This document shows positions 24,504 through 37,055 of a stretch of 64,000 nt of DNA, one piece after another. Numbering within the stretch: the stretch's first letter is position 1; the number at the start of each line of letters is the position of its first letter. Location: positions 40,429,295 to 40,493,294 of the forward strand of contig OU015524.1 in assembly GCA_907165065.1 (NCBI GenBank). Reading direction: 5' to 3'. This DNA is from Caprimulgus europaeus (lineage: Eukaryota; Chordata; Aves; Caprimulgiformes; Caprimulgidae). The position numbers were made by a program, and so were the translations under genes. The notes below the pieces were generated by a model, which saw only the letters and a program-made list of their open reading frames with translations, searched no databases and was not told the origin of the DNA.

Positions 24504-27500
24504 GGTAGATATCAGCATGCTTGGGGAATAAATGCTCCAGAGCAAAAATCTCAGTTTAATTCACTAAAGTATGTTAAGTCTTCACTCATAAGCAAGATGT
24601 AGTCATGCCTTCAATAATATTCCTACACTGAATGCTGTCATGTTTTAAACAGTATTTTGGATCAGTTCAACATCAGTTCTCCATAAACAAATTCAGCAAG
24701 TGTCTGAAGGAAGAGAGGATGGAGGAATTCAAATGCACACTTGTAGGGACACTGTAATCATGCCGCAGAAATGTAGATGGTCCACACAAGATGCTATAGA
24801 AGTATTTTCTTTCTTAATGATTTCAGCCTCAATGAGGCTGTCATCAAGCAACCCATTAGCTATCCTGAAATAACAAATCTAATCAAACTGAAGCATTCAG
24901 CATGACAAGTTACTAAAGCTTATGCTTCCCATGGGACTTGCAGGGTACAAAGACATTTCAAAACAAGAAAAATGCACAGTCATCCCGAGTTTCTTTTTGA
25001 AGAACTGTCATCTTCACAGTCAATATTAACACATCCATTACAGGACTGAAGCAATTTTTTTCTAGCATATACTGGCTGTAAGTGTTATCTGTATTTCAGT
25101 ATGGTAGGCATCACATGGCAGGAATAGGATTAAAAGCTCTATTTTTGAAAGAGACTGAACCTCTACAGAACGTATTAGACTATTCAGTCACTCTCTCACA
25201 GTCAAGTTAATGCCTCTGAGGCACTCGGCATCACTCAGGTCACCACTGATAGGATTCTCATGGGGCACTCCAACGTGAAAGGATATTCCAAAACAGGAAA
25301 AAGAACGTATTTGCACAGGTGTTCAGAGCAAGACAATTCCTTCCCCAAGAACCATTGTCAAAAAACATTTACCTCAGCATGCCTGATTTGTATACCTCAC
25401 TACAGCAGGTACTGAAGAGAGGAACAGAACTCAAATGTGTATTTGCAAAGGTGCCTGCTACCTCAACACATGAAACAGAATTTAAGTCTGCAGCCAACAC
25501 ACATGCATTGCAAACAAACATGCCTCCAGGATCACGGAGGTAGTCATGGTGAGTAGGAAACCCTATTTGCTAGTCAGAGCAGCAGTTTCATGGGCAAGTC
25601 TATCCTTAATGCTCTCTATCCACTGCAGGGATGACACAGGAATGACAAATACACTGTTCAATGTGTCCTTGACTAACAAGCAACACAGCAGTGAACCCAG
25701 CATCTAACTCATACTTAAGGTCTCTCAAGTATTGCCGTTTCCTGTTTACATAATCTCATGCAGCCACACTCACAGTATATATTGAATTCCTTTTCTTTAA
25801 TACTTTGACTATATTTGATCAGGTGCCACATACAAGGAGAAGTGACAGCACAATAAGTGACTAGGCAAATGCCACTCCCAACCTGTGAGGCAAGGATGGA
25901 GCTACACTTTTCTCCCAGGTATGCTAATTTGAATGAAACAGTGTAGAGATTTCCTGAGTAACTCAGAATCTTATACTAGTCTCTGCTGTTACAACGTGCA
26001 TGCTAACCTGAAGATGGCTTGAGCTAGCTCCTGTGCAGTGGGTACTCTCTCTGGTACTCCCTAGCTTTTTTGAGCATCTCAGGTGCTCTGACAAGGTAGA
26101 CAGCCAGCTCTGAAGGGCCTGTGATGCGCTCCCTACATCAGCAGGAATGTGGCAGAACCAAAGTAATGTGTCAGTGTCCCCATTCTGGGATGGCACCAGC
26201 AATGACAAAGCTATGTGCTGCTCATGTCCCTGTGCAACAGGCAGCCTTTGCATTCAAGAAGCAATTTTCATTGCAGGTGCTGTGGTCTCTATTTTTGCTT
26301 CTGTTAGTCCTTGGGGAAGTATGTTGTTAGGCAACCTGTAGTACCTCACACAGCATCACCACACAAGTTTTATTTGCCCTGTCATGACACAACAGCTTTG
26401 TTTTTTCACCCCAAAGTGAAAAACTTACAGCAGTAATAGCCAGTCTAAACACAGCATAAGATGTATATACACTGTCATACTCCATAGCAATGTATTAGGC
26501 AGTAAGGAATGAAAAATCTCTAAAAGCTGCTTCTATTAAACCATACAAACATTGTTGCTAACTGAAATTGTGATTGCATTCAGTCTGTGCTAAGGCAGCT
26601 ATGAAGCAGCGTGTTTTCTAGCCCTGTTGGACTCATTTATCCCAAGTTCATTTGAGCTACCTCATCTTCTAACAGCAAGTCCCAGCAGATGGAATTACGT
26701 TACAAGGAAACATTACCCTGGTGCCAGTTGCCTTTCCCTCAGCTCTGCAAGTTCAGAGGGGAATCTCAAACTTCTTTATGGTTGGGCATAACCTTACCTT
26801 CTTGCTCCTGTGGTTTTTCCAAGCCTAGTGTCATTACATTTCAGCTGGGTGGAAGTATGGAGGAACAAAGCCAGAAAGAGATAGCTAATATCGATGTGAC
26901 TTTTATCTTCATTCTTGTAGCTCTGTTTCAGAATACCTTACCTCCTTGTGCTCCCTGAGGCCAGATTAATCTTGATGTCAGCACTGGCACTGTATACAAC
27001 AGGCTGATAATAGCTGTTGTCTCTCCTGGTATGCTGCAGCCTGTCTTTTCTAGGAGCCAGATGCCAAGGTAAGAGTTAATTCAGTGCTGAAATACCTCCG
27101 AATTCAGATGCCAGTGAGACATAAAATAGATATGTAAATGCTGTTGTCTATAGCTCAGTGAGAAATAACCCAGAATGGCAGACCCAGACCCTGGGGTTTC
27201 GAGACCTGTTAAATAATGGGAACTGGGGGTGCAGGTACAGCAGCCCCACGGAACTGTCACAGCTGCTAGAACCAGTACCCAATCCACCCTCAACAGCCCA
27301 TTCCCTCCCTTTTCCCAATTTCCTGCTATTCCAGCTCTTCTTTGTCTTCAGGACTTCTGCATGGCTGGCTTTGTTCCTGAAATTAGAAATCATATTATGC
27401 AGATGGAGCAAAGCCCTGCTGTGTCCTTGGCTGCAGAGGAGGTTACAACAGCAGTCCTTAACTCAGTCCATGCTCTTGTATGATAATGAATCATGCTGTA

Positions 27501-29292
27501 CTGTTGTGCCCAAGCACAAGAAGATGAACTTACTACTATGAAAAGCTGGTGTGACCCACTGGTTCAGGGCCACACACAGACCCCAAGGATCTACCAGCAT
27601 GAGATGTAATTCCCTAGTCTTTATTATAGACCCGCTGACCATGAAGCATCTAGCTCCCTAGTGACTCTAGCCAGATAAAATCAGTGAGGAGCAGTCATCA
27701 ACGAAGAACTGGAGAAAGCAGAACCACTTAAAAAGGAAGATATTTGAGTGTAATCAATCCATTCAGTTGTGGAAGATGTATAGAAGCAATGAGATCAAGT
27801 TAATTCTGGTTCACTAGACAGAGCTTCTTCAGCCTCTGATTTGCTTGGTACCCTGCTAAGTTGTATGCACAGCTGTATTAATGCATTTATATGCTTAAGA
27901 GCCCTTATTTGATATGTCACTAACTGTTCCCTGTTTTAATGCAGGAAGGGTGCCTTTCCTATGCATAAGATCCTGGCTTTTGATAATAACTCTTTCTGGC
28001 ACAAGCAGGAGTTCCTCTGTCACTCTATTGCTCTCAAAAGAGCTGGCATTTCAATACCTTTTTCTTTGCACCTTTTATTACCCAGACGCAATCTAATCCA
28101 TATTTAAGTGTGCGTGTAAAGAAGCATTACTGCTGTGCCATAAGAAATCTCGAAAACCTTCGTTCATTATGGAGTATACCCTTGACGGTTATATGAGGAA
28201 TATGGACTAAGCAGAAGCTTGCCAGACATTTTAAGGAGGAAGTCCATTTTATGCTAGGCAGTACAAACAGACCATTCAGTCTCTTGTGCCACCAGCTGGC
28301 AAGCCCCGCAAATTACAGCTTCCCAAGGACAGGGACGGTGTCAGTTCTTAGCTGGGATGTGGAGCTCAGGTGCTGAGGATGATGGAAAAATCCCGACAGC
28401 AGGAGTACAGAAGGATGCGCTGACAGACGGAGCTGTGCAGGGCAGCTTGCATCCAGCAGAGCTCAGAGCCCACAGAGCAACTTCACTCCAGTATCTGCAC
28501 TGCACTCAGCATGCCCTCTGGCAGGATTTCATTGCTCAGATAAAACACTGCAAAACCTGTATTTTTCTTGGGCCACTGCAGACTTTGTCTGGTTCCTTGC
28601 AGGCCCACAATTATGGCCATGTAGTGTTCTTTGTTCTGGTGCTGCAAGGGGTCAGAACTTACTCTCTTGGGCTCCAAAGGCTGTGGAGGGGTGCTTGCCT
28701 TTTCCCATCTTTCATCCTTGCATCTATCCCATACAGGATTTATCAAAAGCTAAAGGAGGCTACATCTTTGCAAAATCTGTGCAGTATGTCAAATTTATGT
28801 TAAAGATCAGCATCCAAAACAGTTAAATAAACAGGCATGTATTATTAGCAAGTGCTTGATATGCTAGGACTCGGTCCAGAACCCACTGAAATGGGAATTT
28901 TTCCCTAGGCATTTAAAGAAAACAGTTGTGCAGGGAAAGAAAAAAAATCATCAAGATTAAGTCAAACATCTACTCAGTGTCTGTGACATGTTCTAACAGT
29001 GAAACATTTCCTAACTTAGCAAGTTCCCAACTGAATAAGAAAAAGGCAGATAGAGGGTTGCTATTAAAGCCTTCTCCCCTCTTTCCGAGCTGTGAGCAAG
29101 TAATGAACACAACCTTCTGGTTTGCAGCCCTCTTACCAGAAGGACAGAGTCATAGGAAGTCATCAAAGAAAACTCTGACTTTTTTTTTTTGCTTCTTCCT
29201 TCTTCTTAAAGTAATTTTTTGGAAAAGACATAAGGTCATGAGTGATTACAAGGGTATACATAACAAGTGGTGTGGGTGAGGAAGGAGGATCC
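24504..29292. other. No recognisable gene
   Basis: Intergenic DNA. The longer open frames (for example 28357-28803 on the plus strand) have no recognisable domain and no supporting splice signals, so I regard them as chance. Confidence 0.5.
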
Positions 29293-29297
29293 ATGAG

Positions 29298-29888
29298 TGT
29301 GCTCCTTTTGGCTGAGATAGACAATTTTCTTCACAGTAGCTACTATGGGGCTATGTTTTGGATTTGTACTGAAAATAGTGTTAACAACACAGGGATGTTT
29401 TTGTTATTGCTGAGCAGTGTTTACACAGAGTCAAGGCCTCTTCTGCTTCTCACACTGCCCCACCAGCAAGTAGACTGGGGGTGCACAAGAACTTGGGAGG
29501 GGATGAGGCTGGGACAGCTGATCTCTGTTGACCAAAGGGATATTACGTACCATGTGATGTCATGCTCAGCATATAAAGCTTGGGGAAGAAGCAGGAAGGG
29601 AGGACGTTCATAGTGATGGCATTTGTCTTCCCAAGTTACTGTTACACGTGATGGAGCCTCGTTTTCCTGGAGATGGCTGAGCAGCTGCCTGCTGATGAGA
29701 AATAGTGAATGAATTCCTTGTTTTGCTTTGCTTGTGCATGCAGCTTTTGCTTTACCTATTAAACTGTCCTTACCTCAACCCATGAGTTTTCGTACTTTTA
29801 TCCTTCCAGTTCTCTCCCCCATCCCACCGGGGGGAGCAAGCGAGGAGCTGTGTGGTGCTTAGTTGCTGATTGGGGTTAAACCATGACA
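29298..29888 (+). mobile_element. Solo LTR of an ERVL-like endogenous retrovirus
   Basis: A 591-base LTR begins with TGTGCTCC at 29298 and ends with CCATGACA at 29888. It is flanked by a perfect 5-bp target duplication ATGAG (29293-29297 and 29889-29893). Five-base duplications fit the ERVL class. It has the expected promoter and RNA-end signals: TATAAA at 29572-29577 and ATTAAA at 29758-29763, then the GGGGTTAAACCATGACA-type 3' terminus common in bird genomes. No internal retroviral sequence lies between the duplications, so the provirus was reduced to a solo LTR by recombination. It could act as a promoter in the plus direction. Confidence 0.9.
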
Positions 29889-29893
29889 ATGAG

Positions 29894-30926
29894 CCAGGTT
29901 TGCACCAACTAGCAGTTTCCAAGTTTTATAGCAAAATGGTTTTCAAAAATCCTCAGAAAACCTCTTGCCATGTCTCCTTTTTTGATTTGTGACTGACTGG
30001 ACTGAGCTTTGAGTAGCATCAGAGGACAAAATTCAGCTTTGTGGGATGTAAGAAAAGGCAATGCCAGAGGAAGGGTACTAGGTTTCTACTTAAAGGGATA
30101 TTCATCAGCTCAGAGGTGGCAGAAGTTCTGGTACAGTGAAGGGCCAAGCTACTATTTTTTAAAAAAAGGAATCAGGCACAGATAATTTTGCCCCACATTA
30201 CATTCCTCCCTCCTACATGCACACACACGCGTACATAATTTGAACACCCACTGCCCTTTTGCTCCCAAGTTAGATATCAGTAGCTAGGGCTAACATCTGT
30301 GCATCCTTCTCTCCCCTGTCCAGCTGCATCACAACTTCCATCTTCCCTAAAATACTTCTAAGCCTTTGAAAGCTGTAGGTGGGCAAATCACAGTCAGTCA
30401 GAGTGTTTCTCCTCCTTTACTTTCACTGTCTCTCAGCTCACACAAAAAAGCTGGTGGCAAAGAGAAGATGAGAGGGAAGTGCAAAAGTGTCAGCAATTCA
30501 CTTTGTTCTTTACCTTGTCTTTCAGCCCATGCCTTCCTTTCCATCTTGTTTCTCACCCCCATCTGCTGATAGGCACATCAGTGGCTAATGCTGAATGTCC
30601 TGTCATGCTCAGAAACAGTGCTGAAGGTCAGGGTCATACCTGGAGTTGCCCACAATAAAGCAGTTATATATGCTAGAGCCATATATGTTGCTTTATGCTC
30701 CTTGCCCGTATCACAGCAGGATACCTCTTCAGCAAAACTCTGGAGGTCAGCAGGAACAGGGAAAAAAAGTCTTTATTCTCTCTCTCAAGTTTCTGCTTCA
30801 TAAGCTCTCTGGGGCAAGGACTATCTTTTTATTATCTGACTGAAAGGAAGTGGCCTTGATTTCTCAGGCATCTTAGACACTAAGAGAGCAGCCCGAGGCA
30901 GCAGGTGTTCACCTCACATGACAGGT
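29894..30926. other. No recognisable gene
   Basis: Intergenic DNA between the solo LTR and the mini-LTR-like remnant. I saw no feature. Confidence 0.5.
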
Positions 30927-30968
30927 TGTCCTGGTTTTGCTAGGATAGAGTTAAACCCAAACCACCAC
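30927..30968 (+). mobile_element. 42-bp mini-LTR-like remnant with flanking repeats
   Basis: The left end TGTCCTGGTTTTGCTAGGAT resembles the 5' end of the ERVL-like LTRs in this window, and the right end TTAAACCCAAACCACCAC resembles their 3' end. Direct repeats ACAGGT flank it at 30921-30926 and 30969-30974. It reads as an LTR that lost nearly all of its interior. The right boundary is one base off a perfect CA terminus, so the duplication could be coincidence. Confidence 0.45.
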
Positions 30969-31499
30969 ACAGGTATGAAGCATGTCCTCTGTTTAAATAT
31001 AAAGATACTTGCCAGGAGGTGACTGACAGCGAACAATTTAAGGAAATTCATGTTTCAGGTTGAATTTAACCTAATGACTGCTGGAACAATTCAGTGAAGA
31101 TGGTAAGACTTTCAGACTTGGAGCACCAGGTGGTTATCTTCATGATGCATGTCACCTGCCACAATATATCTGGTTTATATTCCTCTATCTTTATTTCAGT
31201 CATTAGAATAAAATAAAATGTCTGATTCTGCTCCGAGCAGTTTTCCAAGAGGAGCTGCCAACTAGATGGGAACAAACAAAGCCGCCTGCTTATTTCCAGT
31301 GCTTTCTGAAACTGTAGGCTGTTTCAAAGCCCATTGTGCTAGGAGTGAGCCAGGCCACAACTCATTGCATGAGCTCTTGTGCTGGATGTAGCAGGGTGGG
31401 ACAAGGTGATGGCAAGAGGCCCCTGTTAACCCAAATGATTCTGTGCTTCTCTGAATACCCAACTAAAGGGTTTCAGGTTAAATTGGCTGCTTACTCCAA

Positions 31500-32421
31500 T
31501 GCTTTCTGGCCCTGTTCCCAGCATGCCAGAGCAGCAGAGAGTACAGACCTCTCTTCCTGGTGGACTGGGGGAGTTGCCCCATGGCGATGCCTGTCCAGCT
31601 CTTGGGGGAAGCCCTGGTGCAGGCCTGTGGGAGTGGCTTCTTGCCCAGAGCCTGGCAGCTGAGGAGGAATGGCTGTGGCGAGCAGCACCTGTGCCCTTAA
31701 GTACTTCCTCAGTGCAGGGAGGGTTGGCACAGGCCAGGGTGGCTGTGGGCTGCAAGCTGCCCCTCTGCAGCCCGGGTATGCCCAGGGTGGTGGGAGGTCA
31801 GGGATGTGGTCTGGGCTGGGTCATGTCTCCCCTTTGCAACAGGCAAGGGCCTGGCTGGAGGATGAGGGCCTCTGAAGGGGGCGGTGAGCTGCCCTGGGCC
31901 CGAGGGCAACTGCAGCCTGGCTGTGCAGCGGGGTGGGCTGGGGAAGCGCCCTGGGGGCCAGGGGAGCCCTGCTCCCACAGGCAGGGCAGGGACCTGGTAT
32001 GCGAGTCTGGTGAGCCACAGGGGAAACTGCCAGCCCCGGGCAGTGGGGACACTTACGCTGCGGCCCTGTGGAGGCCAAATGGACCCCTGCACCAGGACAC
32101 GAGTGTTTGCAGCACAGTACAGACCGCTCAAAAGGCCCTGCCCCACGGCAGGGAGAGATGGTGGGCACCAAAGGAGAGCTGGTCGGGTTAGTGGGGCAGG
32201 GACAGCCATGCGGGGCACAGTCCAAGTGCCTGCAGGCAGTGTCAGCGTCCGTTGGGGCCAAGAGGACCCAGCGCTGGAGTGGTCGTTGGTGGCCAGTGGC
32301 AGTTGGTGTCTGGTACTGGTGCTACTGGTCCCCTGGTTCCAGAAGACTCTTCACAGCTGGCAGTTGTCACAGCAGTTGGCAGTCACTCCTCCAGCATGGG
32401 ACCTGTGCTCCAACTGTAATG
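31500..32421 (+). other. GC-rich block ending in a strong splice donor
   Basis: About 0.9 kb of markedly GC-rich, moderately CpG-containing sequence stands out from its AT-rich flanks. Long overlapping frames are open on both strands, as expected from composition alone. It ends close to a consensus donor AATG then GTAAGT (GT at 32422-32423). It could be a GC-rich 5' exon, an endogenous-retrovirus leader or other repeat, or a compositional island. It lies 4.6 kb upstream of the LRIF1-like exons on the same strand, but no link is shown. Confidence 0.35.
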
Positions 32422-32841
32422 GTAAGTAAACTGCACACCCTCCTACTATTGCTAGCCTGACCCAGCCTACACCAGCCGTACTGGGAAGGCCAGGGTTTGT
32501 CCCCAAAACTGTGGAATTGAGGAATTTTTGTGGCTGTACGTGACCTAGCTGGGCACCGCTGTGGGGTAGAAGCTGCATGGATGTGGGTGGTGGTACACAG
32601 CAGGGCATGGTGCTAGCAGGAAATCCACTGAGAAATCATCCCTGGCTCAGAAAGGCCCTGCACCTCCGACGATTGGAGGCTGGGGGTATTCAAGAAAGGA
32701 TCACCATGTGCATGACCTTTTCTTGAGTTATTGCTGGACTTCCACTTTTGGCCCCCGTCAGAGACAGAGACTGAGCTAGAAGGACCCTTAGCACACATTG
32801 TATGTAATTAGTCCTTTGCATGATTGGGGCATGCAGTAGAA

Positions 32842-32885
32842 TTTGATGCATTTGATTAGGTGATTTGATGCATTTGATTAGGTGA
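32842..32885. repeat. Tandem duplication of a 22-bp unit
   Basis: Two exact adjacent copies of a 22-base unit that contains TTTGATGCATTTGATTAGG occupy 32842-32863 and 32864-32885. A looser repeat of ATTATCCAGC follows. Confidence 0.9.
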
Positions 32886-35794
32886 TTATCCAGCTCTTGT
32901 AAACATTCAGATTATCCAGCCATGTAAACATGGCTGAGCTGTAAGTAAATCAAGTTTGATGCCTCACCTCTGCTGCCACACATGTTTTGGCCATGAAGAC
33001 AAAGGATTCATAGCCATGCTTAAAGAGACAATGAGGGGAACCTCAGGTACAAGAGGGCAGCAGGACTATGGGAGACTTAAAACTATGAAAGAGAGTCCTT
33101 GCAGCTTTCAGAGGCAGGGCAGAAGGGCAGTTCAGGCTTTGACTCACCAGGTGTTTTCTATTATGATTTACATACACAGTTCATGTTCAGTTCCTGGAGG
33201 AGGGATTAATATCAGCAAACATGGTCCCTTTAGAGGCTGCTAACCTAAATACTAGCACTTGCTTCTCAGAAGACAGCACTTCATGCAAACAGTTTGCTCA
33301 TGATTTGAGAAACTACATGAGAGAACCGTTACAACAGTGTAAGAACACAAAAAGAACACTACAGCCTTTTAGGTAGCCTAAGAGCAGGACACCTGTTACA
33401 AAAAGCAAGGAACAATGCATGTTAAACCATATAACAGATCTAGTGACCTGTGTCATACCTGTATTTTGTAACATACACCACAAAGGCCTAGAGGATTTAT
33501 AGACCTGTGTAACGCTTCCATATCAAACTAGGGTTGAAATAAGGGTACTTAGCCAAGCAGATGCTGTGTCTTATGGGCCTTCTGATATAACAACTGAAAG
33601 GCACTTTGGCTGTACATTAGATCGAGTCAAGGCAAAAAGAGTTGATGTCACACTAACTGCCGTCATGCCTGTATTTCAGGAAGCCCAAGTTTTCTCAGGG
33701 ATGGCCTTGGAATCTCCCCCTGAATTGTTCCTATATGATAAAGAAACATTATAATCAAACTAAGATGTCAAGCCAAAGTTTTACAAGTGAAAAACCAACT
33801 AGAACATAAATGTTCCTATAAATTCATTGTTTCAATATTCGTATGCACATTTTTATCAAAAATAAGGAAAAATATTTTAATTTTAGTATTTTTGTAAGTT
33901 CATTTAAGACTCTTTACTGTCTTCACCTTTGATGAAGCTATGGCAGTGGTGAGTCACAATCATAAAAGTTAGATTGTAAGATCACTTCAAATGGAAAAGA
34001 TTTGTATACATGATCTAGAAGTAATAAGGAAATCTGTGCTACTTATTTCCTAAGTCTGAGGCTCTGCTTTGCAGTCAGTTCATTTTAAGGTGTAAGAAAA
34101 AAGGAGAATTTTTTATGGATCTTTTTTGTGTGTAAACAATGGTGTTTAAAGGTATGTGAATCTAGCTCTTCTTAAAATTGTATTGAGGACCTTGAGATCC
34201 ATGACACAAGTGGTTATCTTTTAAACCTAAGGACTAACAAAATTGCACAACTGCAGTCACTGCTGTACAATAAGATGTGCACTGCCAGAACTGTAAGGTT
34301 ACAATACATTTTTCAGCACTGTGATTTGCTGCTATTTACCGTCAAAATGCTGGAATTGAGACTCCCTGGTTCTTCCAGTGCTGATAGATAAGGTCAGTCT
34401 ACTGGTTGCTGTGTATGGGAAAGAGTTAGGACTGAAGTTGTTACTAACTGATGTAATACTTGCATTAACACAGTCATGCATGGGATTGTTAGTCGTCTTG
34501 TTTTAGATTCACCACAGTCAAGCACCTAAGCTTTTGCTTTTTTAATTCTGAGGGACAGCATAGAGAGCTGATACCCAAATTTTCTGTCCAAACAAGAAAC
34601 AGAATGCCTTCCAAAGCCAAAGGAGGAGATGAATGTGCCCAAGATGACTGACAAAGTGGTGCATGCAGACATGCCTGGATCAGTCTTGGGATTAGCAGGC
34701 TTAATTCACATGGAGTGTGTGCTCCATGGACACACACATGTCCTGGAGTGCTTCTGAATTGCCTGGGAAAGATGGTGGCTGGGAGTGTGCTGCCACAAAT
34801 AAATATTTTACTAGACCTGCCACTGGCTTCTTCATGGTTCCCAGAAATGAAGGTACCAGGAGCAGGTTATAGGCCAAAATAATTGTTTCAGTGAGTCATA
34901 CCAAGCTCACAGGCCAGAAGTTTAGCACCATCAGAACAGTGAAAATTTTTCAGAGATCTGTGTTACATTCCCCGCTCTCCCAGTTCCAGTCCTTAAATGG
35001 GTCTTGGCACCTTTATGATGAACATAGCAAAAAATATATCCTCTGCACTATTCAGTGATTGTGGCACAAAGTGTGCTCATCTGTGTCTGCTGGCAAGAGA
35101 AACTAAACCACATTAACAGTGCTGATACTCACAAAGCTTTTGGGCGCCTGCAAGAAGAATGGGGCAGCTCTCACCTCTCTGAGCCGCCTTCACAGTCTGT
35201 GAACTCACAAAACATGCCTACAACAGTGACACAGTAGTTCAGATTTTTAAAGCAAATTTTGTTTGCTTTTTTGTGCTTTTGGTAGGATTTGTTTGGCAAT
35301 GACAGCTAGCTAGAAAGTCTTTAAATGGCACATAGGACTCGAGAGAGCAAAATCTGAGACTATGGCAATGAGCCCTATCACTACATCAATCAGTTCAGAG
35401 CTTTCCTAGTAGAGAGCTACAGCTTCTGAGAATCAAGGAGTTTTTCTCTTCTGCAGCCACATTTGTCACTTTTTCAGCTAGTTTCACAGTTAACCAGGAT
35501 TTCTCTGCCTCAAAACTACAAACCTTTCTTCTTCCTTTTTTTATTTCAGTTTAATTGCTGTTTCTGAGGCTTTCTGGTTTTTGAGATATGTCAACAATTC
35601 ATGTCCTTGGGATTCATTTTTATTTAGGGATATTGTGGAAACTCTTTCATTGCTGGAAAGATAGTAATAAATTCCTTATTATTCAGCAATCACTCTGGAC
35701 GGACCATTCCTTTGGTTGCACAGCAGAAGATTAATATTTAATGGACTAGTATTAGGGGCTAGGGAAGACAGTACAAAGGCTAATGCAGAGGCCA
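32886..35794. other. No recognisable gene
   Basis: Intergenic DNA. The 62-codon open frame at 33566-33754 (+) has no recognisable motif or flanking splice signals. Confidence 0.5.
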
Positions 35795-35974
35795 GTAAGA
35801 GACTTTCTAGGGCAGTGAGGGTGGTGAGACTCTGGCAAAGGTTGCCCAGAGAAGTTGTGGCTGCCCCCTCCCTGGAAGTGTTCAAGGCCAGTGTTCAGAC
35901 CCCTCATGGCAGGGGGGTTGAAACTAGATGATCTTTAATGTCCCTTCCAACCTATACTGTTCTATGATTCTATG
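35795..35974 (+). mobile_element. CR1 LINE 3'-end fragment
   Basis: This matches the 3' part of avian CR1. AGAGGGTGGTGAG-like and TTGCCCAGAGAAGTTGTGG strings are followed by CCTGGAAGTGTTCAAGGCCA, then GATGATCTTTAATGTCCCTT and the terminal TTCTATGATTCTATGA. Compared with the usual tail it is missing a short internal segment after AGGCCAG. It is 5'-truncated, as most CR1 copies are, and sits about 1.1 kb upstream of the LRIF1-like coding exon. Confidence 0.88.
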
Positions 35975-37055
35975 ACAAGACCTGTCTTAGCTTTATCACA
36001 CTGCAATGCTGGATGTAGATAGAATCCCTAAAACCAGGAGTGAAAAAAACAAACAAAAAAAAAACTCAGGAGAGAAAGCAAAGGAAAAAATAGGATTTAC
36101 AATCTGCTTTTACAGGTCTCACTCATCCTATATGTGCAATCAATTATTCAAATAATTTGTTGACAATTGATATAATTATTTCTAATTATTCTTGATTAGA
36201 CTCCTGGAATTATGTGATTACATCTAGATGCGTGCATCATAAATGCAGGAGGTACAGCCTAGACGAGGAGGAAATGTCATTTTCTTTTTCAATTTATTAA
36301 TTTTTACTAGTTAAAAGTACTCAGGAAGGTTAATTTATGTGATCCTAAACAGAGGCTCGCTGAACTTGTCTATATTATATTTCTTTCTGTAATTTAAGTT
36401 GTAGAACTTCTTCAGTTACGGAGGTGAGAATTCACTGTGACTTTTGGTGTTCAGGAGGGCTAAGAAACACCATAGAATTGTGTGGTTGACATGCAAGTAA
36501 TGTGAGTCTTTTTGTTTTCTTTCAAAAATCAAGCCTGTAGTGCTAAGTAGGTTATTCCTAGGAGAGCATAACTATTGAAATAGGATCAGTTAGTTCAAAA
36601 TTAATTTATTTTTAATCAATCTCAGAATCTTTGTCTTTCTTATGATATAAATTGATACTTAAATCACCAATATATTTCTGTTTTAAAATTTATTTATTTT
36701 GAGTTATCTGGAAAAAACTCACTTTCTGTGCATTTACAAATATTTAATCACATTTTAATTTATTTCCACTTTTACTTTAAGTGTGTCAGGCTGCTTAAAT
36801 GAAGTCTTTTGGGAAAGAGATGAGGATAGATGTGACCTACTGAAACTGCATTCTCTTTCCTCTGGAAGCCTTGCCAATGTATACAAGTCCCTGATCACAG
36901 TAGCTCATCTGTCTAAACGGAATACATAAGTCAAACCACAATGCCTTTCTGAAGACAGAAGCCAGTACTACACTGCCCTGATGCTAGAGTATTAGCAATT
37001 GAACAGCAAAGAAGATTTTTCTACCAGAAGTTTCAACACACTAGAAAACGCTGGT
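35975..37055. other. Upstream of the LRIF1-like exon; no clear 5' exon
   Basis: AT-rich sequence. The frame of the LRIF1-like exon is open back to 36996, where it meets TAG at 36993-36995. Possible acceptors are near 36900 and 36958, but none is strong. I could not find the N-terminal LRIF1 segment here. Confidence 0.4.

Noticed and set aside
28357..28803. 148-codon open frame on the plus strand
   Set aside because: No motif, no signal of splicing or promoter, and composition like the neighbouring intergenic DNA.
31499..32191. 230-codon open frame on the plus strand in the GC-rich block
   Set aside because: Several overlapping frames on both strands are open here at once, as expected from high GC. 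The translation is rich in Gly, Pro, Trp and Ala with no recognisable domain.
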